From NCBI GenBank assembly GCA_907165065.1, contig OU015532.1:43750839-43814838 (forward strand): 64,000 nucleotides of DNA, written 5' to 3'. Below, piece by piece: positions 34,476 through 46,400 of the stretch. The stretch's first letter is position 1, and every line of letters begins with the position of its first letter. The translations under genes were made by a program, and so were the position numbers. The notes below the pieces were generated by a model. It was not told where the DNA came from and ran no database searches. It worked only from the letters and a program-made list of their open reading frames with translations. The stretch comes from Caprimulgus europaeus (taxonomy: Eukaryota > Chordata > Aves > Caprimulgiformes > Caprimulgidae).

Positions 34476-37377
34476 GAATGTTGCATATTTTGAAGCATAA
34501 AACTACTAGCAGTGTTTACTGTTATTCTAGCTGTTAAGCAGAGAAAGTGTAAAATGGCTCATATGAAATGAGGATTGCTTGTCTGCTTCTTTAAAAGCTT
34601 AGTACAAGCAAAAATAGCATGTCCTATACCAGAGAAGATGTCTGGAATCGCCTGAAACAGACTCAGAAGAAGTAGTAACCATAATTTCCGTGGTGAAGAT
34701 TCCATAAAGATAATTAAAATGTCTAAAGAGAGGTCAGAGCTACCATGAGTAGTTCATATTGTGCTTCAGACTGTTTTCATTCCAGTTCTGCGGTGAGTTA
34801 ATGGGGTTCCTGGCCACACAGGTGAGGTTGGCTGGTCCTGAGGTACTTGCACCCGTTTCTCATAGCTTAGCAGATAGCTGTCTCGGTGTACTCAAGGTGT
34901 GTAATGTGACCAAAGGTAACATAAATCAACCAAAAAGTGGGCATTGAAACTCCTGGCCTTATTTGTGTTTGTTTCAGCTTTCAGTGTAATCCCATTGGTG
35001 TGGATCTTGAGTTCACAGTAAACAGTGAGTAAGGTCAGGCATAGTGGCTATAGATCTGAACTGAGTACAGACTGTCTTGGCTGAGAATAAATAGAAATTT
35101 AAGATGTTCCAAGAACATTTAGAACTGAAAATTTAGTTCCTTCTGGACATGGCTGGGAATCTGGTCTTTCACAAGGCAGTGTTTCAGTGAACTAGAATTC
35201 GTGTGGCTTCTGTCCTGTCATTCTTGCTGCCTCCTTCATGTCTTCCTCTTTTTTCTCTTAGAAATTGGTGTCCCACTGTATCAGTCAGTTAGTAACGGAA
35301 TTGTATGACCCAGGTTTGTATTCTGAGGTATCCATGCGCTGGTGAACTGTGCAGTGTGATCCTGGAACCAGATAAAAGCTGGAGATGATGGATGGAGAGG
35401 CCACGTTCTGGTACCATCCTGAAGAGTTGCAAGGATAGCAGGGTTTAACACCTGCCTGTTGGAAAATAACTTTCTACCATCTTCATATCTTTTTTTTTTC
35501 AAGCAATGATTTAAATACCTGCTGGCTGTGATACAGCTGAGCACAAGACTGACCTGTCAAAGCTGGAAGCTTCTGTGTGATGAAAACGGTTGTGAGTTAA
35601 GTTGGCCTAACGGTTTGTTGTGTTCAAGTTATTCTTTGACTAAATGACTTTGTTCCTCTAGCTTTGTGTCTGGAAAGAGAAGACACTTTTAAAAAGACTG
35701 AAGACTCCAAGAGGGAGGTGAGACAGGGGTGCTGCACAATTCGTGTCTCTCGGGACTGATGCTGGGTATCGGTCTGACGCAGATGGCTCTAAACTGATAA
35801 AAAATCTGCTGCAGTTCTTTCACACCACCATGTCTGTTCCGTGGTGTGGTGCTTTTCATAAGTGCATGTGTGTGTTTAGATAGATTTTTACTTCTGAGAG
35901 GACTTTAAACTGCAGAATACTGTGCAGTTGTCCTCTAAGAAGCTATGCTACAACCTAAAGTGTGGGTGTTTGGGGAGCGTAGAAATGTAGAGTAGTGCCA
36001 GTAATAGAAATGTTGTTTTGAACGCTTTTTCATCTTCAGTTGCTGTGGGTTAGTGCTGGGTCTGGCCTTTTTCTTTGTGTCTAGGCTGCTCTGCCAATTT
36101 CTACTAGTTCGTGAGTATTGCTGACAGCTGCCACAGCCCGTGGGTAGTGTTAGTTCTCACCAACCTGTTCACCATCCATATGAGTGCTTATTTAAATGAT
36201 GGTATTCTCTGGTGTGTGATATGTTTGTGGAGTGTGGTTCTGTGGTGGCCTTCACTGCTTTATTTTTTCTACTTTCCTTGAGTTGAAGTTACACAAAGTT
36301 TATTCTCAAGTGCTGCTTGAGGATTCAGTCTGCAAAGGGCTGGTTCCAAGATGTTTGCAAAGGGAAAGCATACCGCAGAAAACCTTGTCAGAAAAAGCAA
36401 CCTAGAGTTAGAGCAGCTTGAGAGAGGGAAGAAGCCATCTATGTCAAAACCTGAACCATCTCAGAGTCAAGATAATCTCTCAGTCCAGGTCCAAAAGCCA
36501 ACATGAAAGAGAAGAAATGGAAGTGTGTCTCAGTTGTTTGATCCTTTCTGTTCTGATGTACTTAGTCTGTAAAATCTAGGAGCTAGAGGAAGGAGGATAG
36601 GTAGCACATCTCTAGGAAGCTACTTTACCTCTTCATTGCCTGTAGAAAAGCTGCCCTCTGTAGTTCTGTGATCGTGTTATGTTGAAGTAAATTTTCCAGA
36701 TTCCCTTAGCTGCTCACTCCTACCTCTTTGTTGTGGCTGCACAAGCATTTGTGTGGCCACTTAGTGAGCCAAATCATAGCAATAACGTAGCAAAAACAGA
36801 AGTGGCAGGGCGGGAGGAGGGCGGGTGTGAGTTTGAGTCCTTATCAGTTCCACAATCTGGTTCAGCAAGTAACTGCACGAGCACGGAGGAGGGAATGACA
36901 GTGGCCTGAAAGCAAGCTTTTGGCAGGTAAGGAGAGAGAGGCAGGACTGTAGTGCCTGTTTGTGTTGGTTTATACAGATCATCAACTGTGATGTCTGATT
37001 CCAGCCAGGATTAGGCAGGTGAGTTCCAGCACATATTGATCTAACGCTCTTTAATTGCTGTCAACAGCCATTACTTGATCTCTGAAGAAGCAAGAGATTG
37101 AATAGGGGAAGGCAAAAAACCTAAACTTGGTTTTGATTCTTCTGCCTCTTGCTCCAGTCCGACAAAACTTGATCTTCCAAAAGAAAGCCGTTGTCCTCTT
37201 ATATCTCACTGTAACTGTGACCTTGTTAAGAATAAGCAACCAAGGAGACTGGAAACCCCTGCATCAATCTGGTCTCTCTGTGTTGCAGTAGAAATCAGGA
37301 ATCTTGGAAAGTGCTCACATCTTTTTTTTAAGAAACTGACAGAAACTTTGATGTATGGTGTCACTAAGATGCAGCTT

Positions 37378-37780
37378 ATGAGGAAAGGCTGAGGGAGCTG
37401 GGCCTCTTTAGCTTAGAGAAGAGGAGGCTGAGGGGGGACCTGATAAATGTTTATAAATATTTGAAGGGTGAGTGTCAGGAGGATGGAGCCAGGCTCTTCA
37501 CAGTGGTGTCCAGTGATAGGACAAGGGGCAATGGGTGTGAGCTGGAACACAGGAGGTTCCGCTTAAATTTGAGAAAGAACTTCTTTACTCTGAGGGTAAC
37601 AGAGCCCTGGGACAGGCTGCCCAGGGAGGGTGTGGAGTCTCCTTCTCTGGAGACATTCAAGACCCGCCTGGACACCTTCCTGTGTGAACTCGTCTGGGTG
37701 TTCCTGCTCCAGCAGGGGGATTGGACTGGATGATCTTTCGAGGTCCCTTCCAATCCCTGACATTCTGTGATTCTGTAATT
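37378..37780 (+). mobile_element. CR1 LINE fragment (3' end, sense)
   Basis: The sequence reads GAGGAAAGGCTGAGGGAGCT at the left, then 'GGACAAGGGGCAATGGG', 'GAACTTCTTTACTCTGAGGG' and 'GGACTGGATGATCTTTCGAGG', and ends with the CR1 3' signature CATTCTGTGATTCTGTAATTC. It is a 5'-truncated, non-coding copy in the same direction as MADD. Confidence 0.93.
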
Positions 37781-39165
37781 CAGCCGTTCCAGGGGCACTG
37801 GAAGCCTTGCATATGTTCCTTGTGCTGGTCTGCTTGGATATGCTTCTGAAAATGTTATGATTTTGATGGAGATCTTCATATTGCATACCTTGCTAGGTCC
37901 TTTGCAGAACTGTGGGAAAGATGTGTAATGAAGTGCAGTCATAGGAGATGTTCTCTAGGCTAGAGAATAAGAGAGAAACCACAGAGTGTGGCCAAGTTAC
38001 TGAAAGGTAAGCTAAGGCTGTGGTCTGGTAGCCTCTTGGTTACTCTATAGTTGTTGTATGTGTTTTCACTGCATTGTAAATGCAGTTGACTTTCTCCACC
38101 TTCACTGAGGGGCAGGGTAGTCTCGGTTATAGAGAAAGAACGTAGCTTTGTTTACCACTGAGTAGCACAAGTTCCTCAAAGTCATACTTCTAGGTTACCT
38201 CATGGTGACTGATTCCTGTGCCCATATCTGTAGCTGAACAGTGAGTTCCTTAAAGAGTTCTGAGTAAAGCTATTTGGAAAGAAAACAGATGAAGTAGTTC
38301 TTCAAACTGAGGGCAAAAAGATCCACTTGATCATCCCAACTTCGTCTTGTTCCTCTCGTTTGTCTACACCAAGGTACTTTCAGAATATTTTGGATCAAGA
38401 GCTGATCAAGATCCAGTCAAGAGTTGGATCTGCAGGACAGATTCTACAGTGTCTTCATGACAATGATATTGTTAAAATGAAGCAGCAGGAGCTTTGTGTC
38501 TGTGTTTTCCCCTGTGTTCAGAGAAGTATTGCTGCTCAGAGAAGGTAATTCATAGTGCTGTCACTTAGGAGCCTCCAGCGACTGTAATTGAGGATCTAAT
38601 AAAACCCTGCCGAGAAGGCTTACAAAATGTGGGTGTTTTGGGTGTCTGTGTGTGAGGATTAAGATTCCCTTCAGTTTATTATTCCATAATTAATACTTCC
38701 TGACTGGTATGGTTTTCCTTTTTTGGATAAATTGTATCCATATGTTTTTTGGTGTTTGTGTTCTTACTGGCATTTGGAGGGCTAATGAATAAAAGTCCCA
38801 ACTCTGTACCTGGAAGGTGAAGGGCTGGGGAAAAAAGTAAATGTGTTGCTGGACTTTGAACGTGGTGACAAGGTGCTGACAGTTACGGTGCCTTTAACTT
38901 TTAGTTGTGAAATGATGAGAGAAACATCAAGAAAATGGTCTAATTTTGCTGAGATTTATGGGTTGTTAGTAAGTCTGTGTCTGTTACACTTTTATACTAA
39001 TAAAATCTAAACTTTATGCTGCAGAATGGTTTTGGTAGAGTAATAGTAATTCTCTGAATTCTGTGCTAGCCTTAGGATGTAAACATGAACTGAAATAGAA
39101 ACCTTACTCTGAATATAGACCAAAAAGCAATCAGTTAAGTTTTTAAAATACAGAATTACATTATT

Positions 39166-39263
39166 AATGCTCAGTAAACTTGTAGTACATTTGAACATCT
39201 TTGGGATGCTCAGACTGTACTTTGGGATGCTCAGTAAACTTGTACAGTTTGAACATCTCTGAT
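39166..39263. repeat. Imperfect local duplication
   Basis: The motif ATGCTCAGTAAACTTGTA followed by TTTGAACATCT occurs at about 39166-39200 and again at about 39227-39258, separated by a partial copy. It is a small intronic rearrangement. Confidence 0.7.
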
Positions 39264-40262
39264 TTGAGAATTTCTGAGAACTTTCAGATTGTTTTTAAAT
39301 GCAAGTAGGGAACACTGTAATATGGAAGTTGATTACTTTTTAAGTTGTTTTGTTGTTTTTTTCCTCATAAATTCGGTGACGTATGAATGGTGGCATTGGC
39401 ACGAACAATTTTACAGTGCTTACCGAATTCTGAGTGTCTGTTAGCATAGTTATTGGTATGTAATGTTTTGTATGGTTGTATGATGATAATGATTGTATTG
39501 ATGGTAATGCTGCAGTAAAATGCCAATTTTGCCCAGAGGATTTTTCTGTTGTAAAATGAGCAGAGAAAGTAGCTGTAGTAGGAGGCATGGATATCAAGAG
39601 TAATTGGTGAAGATGCACAAAATAAATGAAATTGAATAAAGTAAATGAAAGAAACAGTATGATGCACAAGAAAACTATTGCAAACTGCAGTGTGCAGTTC
39701 TGTGTCCTCACAGATAAAGTGTTAGAGATCGCAGTTGCTTGCGACTGTGGAGATCGTTCTTGCTCTAGGCCACATCCAGGTTTGGCAGGGTGAGGGGCTT
39801 TGTATCAAACTGGAGTTCTCTTGATCTTACCCCTCCTTTAGTTATTCTCTTTATCAGACAAGTAAAGTTCAGATTGGGTTTTTTCCTTCAGTGGTGTTTA
39901 ACTGTACAGAGTTGCTAATTAAAGCTGCTTTCCCAAGCGCCGTAGGAATCCCAGGGATTTGCCTAAACGCTACTTTTGCCTCAGACCATTTCCCGAGGAG
40001 CTCTGTGCCAGTGATACGCTGCTTTGTTTGTCTGTGGTCTTTCTTGAGATCCCCTTGTACTTTTTTGTGTATTTTTCATCTCTCACTGCTTTTGTGGGCA
40101 TGTGGTTGTGGTTTTCTACTCATGAAGAGAGAGATCAGTAGATGGCCATGACTGCACAGAACACTGAGGCTTGTTGGGAATGTGATTAAGGTCATGGAGT
40201 TACTTACATGTGCTTGGTATTCCTGATTGTGCCTTTAACACTCTTGCTTTTCTTCATCATAG

Positions 40263-40455
40263 GTTGAGTTTGCCAAACGTTTCCAAGCAGCTTCTGTTCC
40301 CCAAGGCAGTCCATCACAGCTGACTGGATAGCTGGCCACTGGATCAATGAAGAGGAATTCACTGAGATGACATAGGGAGGGGTGTCAAGGACAATGGTGC
40401 AGAAAAAGAAGATCTGCCCTCGGTTACTCGACTACCTTGTGATCGTTGGAGCCAG
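40263..40455 (+). CDS. MADD: MADD exon with 5'UTR end and start codon (residues 1-20)
   Basis: The acceptor CTTCTTCATCATAG ends at 40262, and coding starts at ATG 40394. The start context ACAATGG is good (A at -3, G at +4). An in-frame TAG at 40373-40375 and the exact match to the known MVQKKK N-terminus decide the start. The donor is CCAG|GTAATG, phase 2. The leader contains two overlapping small uORFs. Confidence 0.94.
40347..40375 (+). promoter_or_regulatory. MADD: Two overlapping micro-uORFs ahead of the MADD start
   Basis: The first uORF is 40347-40370 (seven codons and TGA). The second starts in its ATGA overlap at 40367 and ends at TAG 40375 after two codons. Both end within 25 nt of the main ATG. 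The effect on translation is not known. Confidence 0.6.
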
Positions 40456-43400
40456 GTAATGTAAAACAGTCTCAGCTCCAGTGGTGCCTGGGTGGTGGAG
40501 TAGGGATAAACAACCCAGCATCCATTGATGGAGCCTTGCTTGGTGCTGTCTGTAATGCGTGCAGAATGCTGCCGTAACAGGAGCATCCACCTGGGCTTAG
40601 AGCACGGTTTGAAAGATACTGGTGCAGCCCAAGGTTCTTAATTTGCAGTCTTTAGACTCCTTCTCAAGAGTCTGCAAAGGGTGACTAGGAATTGCCAATT
40701 TATATATCAGAGAATCATGGAATGTTTAGAGTTGGAAGGGATCTTAAAGCTCATCCAGTTCCAACCCCCCTGCCAGCAGCAGGGACACCTTCCACTAGAC
40801 CAGGTTGCTCAAAGCCTCATCCAACCTGGCCGAGAACACTTCCAGGGAGGAGCAGCCACAGCTTCTCTGGCCAACCTGGGCCAGGGTCTCACCACCCTCA
40901 CACCAAAGAATTTCTTCCTAAATGTCTAATCTAAACCTTCCCTCTTCCAGTTTAAAGCCATTTCCCCTTGTTCTGTCACTACTTGCCTTTTTAAAAAGTC
41001 CCTCCCCAGCCTTCTTGTAGCCCCTTCAGGTACTGGGTGGCTAGAAGGTCTCCCTGGAGCCTTCTCTTCTCCAGGCTGAACAGCCCCAACTCTCAGTATG
41101 ACTCTCTGTTAGCCTCTATACCTGAAGTACTTTGCTTCCACTGGCATCAGGATAGTGGGATTTGTAGGCTGAAAATACTGAAAGCCACGTGGAGGTAAAT
41201 ACCAGTTTGGGTTACTTTTCTAGCTTTTGATGTGTAGTCTCTAAACTCAGTTTTTAAAAAAAAAGAGAATCTGGAACTTTCCTTACTTGGCTGTTTCTCC
41301 CTCTAATACTCACTTATCCTCATAGGAATGACATGAATGCTTTCTCTTTTCAAAGTCTTATTAACTGTCAATAGATAACATGTTATGCTTGTTTACTTAA
41401 AGCAAATATGAAATGCAGGGTGATATGTGTGTGGTGTTTGTCAAATCCACAGGTACTCAGTAAATGTTATTTTTCTTTATTCAAAGTTTATGCAGTAACT
41501 TTCTGCCAATCTATTTAATGGGTGTATTCCAAAGTCCATTTTACTTTCATTTCTAAATATCAGTGGTTTGTGTTCATTGGCCTGTTGCTTTGCCTCTTGC
41601 TTTCTTTTCAGAATACTTTGAGTGCAATATTTAAATAGGCTAAGTAAGTAATAATTATTTTTATTACTGTATTTTATGGACCAAATAATTTAATAGTTTA
41701 ATTAACTCTTACTGTCTCTAGTAGAAAAATAACCAAGTTTTCCATATGTGTGTCACCAACTAGGAAGAAAAGGAGGAAGAAATATTGACTGCCTCCTCCA
41801 GTGGTGCTTGCAGTGCCTGATGTTCTCACTTAATTTGCTAGCCTCGCTTCTGGCCTCCTGCAGTTCTCCTGCTTTTTGCTGGGCAGCAGGAGCTAGATGG
41901 CTGATGCTCAGAGGTCTGTTGTCTCACTAGACACTTCAGCACAGGTCTGTGGTGAGAGATGGAGCTGACTGAAGTAGCTCCTACTGCAAAGTCCTTAGGA
42001 GCTCTGTGTGGCCTTTGCCATGGTTCACCGTGCCTGATAGCGCTGCCTTTTGGAAGTTTTCCCTTTTATTAGATGCAGAGTTTCTAAATGTCTTTGTAGC
42101 TAATATTACTGCAAAGGCAAGAGCTGGTGATATATGCACTGGTACTTTGTTGCTGACATTTTTTCAAACCATTTACTGCCAAATAGACTCTCTAAACAGT
42201 ACCAGCATTATTTGACATTTCTTCTTCAGCAGATGATGCATTAATTGTGTGCACTAATATATAAATCTTGTTAGACTTTCTTTTTGCTTTTTGTACAGTG
42301 TTTCAGTACTTAACTGTACAGGCAGTGTAAATTTGTTAGAAATTACTTTATTACTAAAGCATTTCTTTAATGAAGTATTAGTTTGGGAGAGTTAGTCAGC
42401 AGAGCTATTTACAGGAGTGATTTTCTCTTGTAAATTACAAACATTCTAGTACTGCTTGTTTGGGTTTTCTCACCTCTCAGATAAGAGAAAAGCAAGTGTG
42501 GTTTGTGTTTTGAAATGGGCAAATCTGAAGTATCAAGGTGAGAAAATGTCTTAGATGATATCCCATAGGAGACTGACGGTGGAGCCAGGTGTCCCACATC
42601 CCAATTAGTAAACATAACAGTAAATGCTAATTACTTCAGGAAATGGTGAGAAATTAGAATTTATAGCAAAGGAGTCAAACCAAAGAGAAGTTGTTCTGGG
42701 GACACATTTGTCTTCCTTCACTATGCAGATCTCCTACTATTTCTCTGGCAGTTATTCAGTAACTTTCATGGAAGAGTGGTGGTAGGAAAATAGTTAATAT
42801 CTGGAAAGGATTTGTTCTTCTGGTGGAAAATTAGGAATAAGCAGTATTGCCTTTCTGTCTTTGTGTTCCTCTAGTGATCTGTGGTACAAAGATTGGTGAG
42901 CCACAGTGTTAAATATGTCCGAATATTACTACCCAGCTTTTGTAGTAACTTACACTTCAAATCCAACTTGAAAATCAAACACAGAAATATATATATCCAG
43001 GGTTGCTGGAACTTTTAAATGAAAATTTTACAGGATGAGATCCATATCATTCCACCATTTATCTGAGTTCTTTCCTAGTAAATTCTTGTTTTTCCCACTT
43101 AGGAATTCATACTGGATTTTCTCATTTAATTTTTCATCTTGTTCATAAATGACTGCAATCTAGGGGGTTTTCATCTGACCATATATTTGGAGAGGGACAG
43201 TGTATTTCCTACCCAAGTGTTGCCTAGAGACCTGTGCAGTTAAATCCATTTTGGAAATCAAAGTCAGGGAAACATGACAGTACGATGTCCTCCTGGGAGC
43301 AGCGTGCTCCTGAAAGCCTTTTTCTCAGTCAGATTTGGACAGGCTCCTTGATAGTGATGGGGTAGGCTCTTTTATTTAACCTTTCTGCAGCTGTGGCCTT

Positions 43401-46400
43401 GTGCTAGTGGTAGAGCGTTGTGTCTAGCGACTGAGAAGCTGCGCTTTCCTTGGGTAGTAGGTGAGAGAAGAAACAAAGATGAGGCTGAGCCCACAAGCTC
43501 TTGATATGTTCATAGGGAGATACCAAAGATTTTTGTTGGCATTAGTCAACTAAGTATGGTTTTTTGTTTGCCTTTTTTCTAGGCAGCCAAGTAGCGATAG
43601 TGTTGCTCAGACTCCTGAACTGCTGCGACGTTACCCTCTGGAAGACCACGTGGACTTTCCCCTACCACCTGATGTTGTCTTCTTCTGCCAGCCAGAAGGA
43701 TGCCTGAGCGTGCGGCAGAAGCGCATGAGCTTCCGTGACGACACCTCCTTTGTCTTCACGCTCACAGACAAGGACACCGGTGTCATTCGCTATGGGATCT
43801 GCATCAACTTCTACCGCTCCTTCCAGAAGCGCGTACCCAAGGAGAAGGGGGAAGGCACAGGGGGGCATCGAGCACGAGAGGGACAGAAAATCCCCAAACC
43901 TGGGGATGCATCTGCACCTCAAGAGGAAGCGGCCGCCGAGAGTTCGGAGAGCGGATCTTCCCTGCAGGCTCCAAGTACAGAGCCTGCCCCAGACGTGAGT
44001 CGATCACCGCGCAGTAAGCGTCCGGCCAAGGGCAGCCATCGCTCTCGGAACAGCACCCTGACTTCTCTGTGCATCCTCAGCCATTACCCCTTCTTCTCCA
44101 CCTTCCGTGAGTGTCTGTACACCCTCAAGAGACTTGTGGACTGCTGTAGTGAGAGATTGTTGGGCAAGAAGTTGGGGATTCCTCGAGGGGTGCAGAGGTA
44201 TGTTGAGAGGGAAGAAAGAACTTCTTCCTCTTGTTGTTTGTGCCCAGGGCTGCAATTGTCTGCATGGCAAATTGTGGCTTCAGGTGTGGTTGCAGAAACA
44301 GCCAGACACCAATGGTTGACCTTTTTGCTGTTTTAACCCAGAATCACAGTAAGAAAAGTAAATTTTTCTCATGATTTATTGAAATCTCTGTCTGATTCTG
44401 TCACCTGGTATTCTAATTTTTGATACTCCTGAAGAGGCTCTATCCTGCTAACAACTGACTGCGCGTGATCTTTTCTGATGCTGTCACTGTTGCTTTGGTG
44501 TATAAGCTCCGTGGCAGTGTACATCAGGAGTGATTCTTTGGCAAATTAGAAACAGCCAAGAAATAACAGAGAGAATTTCCACTTGGGGCATGAGGGAAAT
44601 GGTGAAAGTGTGCTTAATGAGCTTATGAAACAATCTGAACCCCAGCGTGGGAGAGAAAAGCCTAGAGAAGCAGGAACAGCTGAGGGAGATCAAAGTACCA
44701 TGTTTGAAGGGGAGCGGGAGGAGAGGTAGAAAACAAAGGAGTTGTTTAGGAAGCATCTGAGGATGGGGGTTGGTAACAGCAAATTAACAGGAACTTGGAG
44801 TATTTTTAGTGTAATGTAGTAATCCTGCATATCTGCTGTTATCATGTTGGGTATGTCACAAAAGCTGCTGCACTGCAGGGTACAGAAAGAACAATGTCTC
44901 TGTGTATATCAGCCATGGATGTATATCTGTGCTGTTGTGCCTGACACCTGCATTCCAGGATGGTATTTTTATTTCCAATATGTTAACTGAAAAGAGAAAA
45001 TATAAAATGAGTCTCTGGAGAAGGAAGGGATTAGCTCAATAGTGAGAGGGATGGGGCTGTGAGATAGCTCATAATGTGGATTAAGTAGCTTGGTACACTC
45101 CAAATTAAATTTATCAAAGGCAAAAAATGACAGGGCATCTCTCATTTTCATCTTTATAATCTCTTTACTTTCTGCAGGAAAGGGGCAATTCGTTCCATTC
45201 ACAGAGCAGTAGCCTACTGCTTGGGTTACTGCCCTGGAACAGTTCTAGGAGAGTGTCCTGGGCTTATGACTGATCCCTGCATTAGCAAATTTATCCCCTG
45301 AACCCACTGATTGTTGGGAAAAAAATTATTCTGTCAGAACAAAACTTTTTTTCTTTTGTAATGGAAGTATGTATTAAGGGAGCTTATTTTATCACTTGGT
45401 TTAGTCTGATAATTACTGAGGCAGAAAAAAGCTAAATTTAATGATTTTCCTCAACTCTGTGAGCTCATCTGGTTTTTGAAAGGGTTGCTGAGGTATCCCA
45501 GTGTTTGAATGACATGTGGTATTTGAAAAGTTTGCTCTTGTTGGGCATAATTCTTAAAGAGAAGAGCTGAGTGACAGATGAGGAGGGCAAGAGGAGGAAT
45601 ACTGAGCATACATCTCTGGGAAAAGTAAAGCTGCAGGTTTGAATTACCATGTGGTTTGCAAGCTGTGACCTGGAAAAGTGGACTAGAATTGAAGTGGTGG
45701 CAGAATAAAGGTGAAACTGAACCCTTACAGCCTGCAAAAAGATCTGATGTCCTGTACGTTACAAGCAGCTGAAGGAAGAGTAGAGGATGAGAAGCATCAC
45801 AGTTTCTGAGGGGTGCATCATCTCAAATTGCCCTTCTTTTGACCCCTCTACATTTCTCTGATTGTAATTCCTGTCTGAGGCCTCTAGTGCCATCATCTTT
45901 TTTCTTTTTTTTTTTGTTGTTTTTATTTTTTATTTTAAGTTGTGAACTGTAAGGTAGAGCCTCTAATGTGAACCCATAGCATTCAAAGGGATCTATTACA
46001 GTAACTGAATGTATTTATCAGGCTGAAGTGTTTTGAGAATGGCTACAGCACATTTGCAGCCTTCACTGTGCTACGACATTAAGGGCTGAGGAGAAGCCAC
46101 TTTGCAGACCCTGTTTCAGGTTTTGGAGCTCTGAAGGCCCTGAGCAATGCTGTATGTGCCTTTTGGCCAGCCTGTCTGTGAGCTACAAGTTTGCAGATTG
46201 GCAGCTTAGAGCCTGGAAAAATTGCCACTTTTTTTGCTGAGGTGCCTAAGTGCTCTTTAGACAGCTGACAGAAATTTATATTCTCAGCTGAAATGCATCC
46301 ACTTTTGCCATGGGTCATTCAGCTCTTGAGAATGAAACAATGTGATTTAGGTTAGCTTGAAAAAGAGTATTTTATGCAAAGACATCTGGGAGACCTTGGG

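Larger units (their letters stand above)
24903..40262 (+). other. MADD: MADD first intron (5'UTR intron), about 15 kb
   Basis: If exon 1 ends at 24902 (or at 25616), everything to the acceptor at 40262 is intron. I find no coding exon supported by protein similarity in it. It holds a 19-bp tandem repeat (26068-26122), a CR1 at about 30319-30755, a full-length LTR (32272-32928), a TATA box (33292-33299), a 28-bp duplication (34420-34475), a sense CR1 (37378-37780) and otherwise unique, mostly AT-rich sequence. The exact left boundary is uncertain. Confidence 0.6.

Noticed and set aside
43390-43450. tRNA-like A-box sequence (CTAGTGGTAGAGCG) in the MADD intron
   Set aside because: No B-box (GGTTCGA) follows at the right distance and no cloverleaf can be drawn, so it is not called as a tRNA or SINE.
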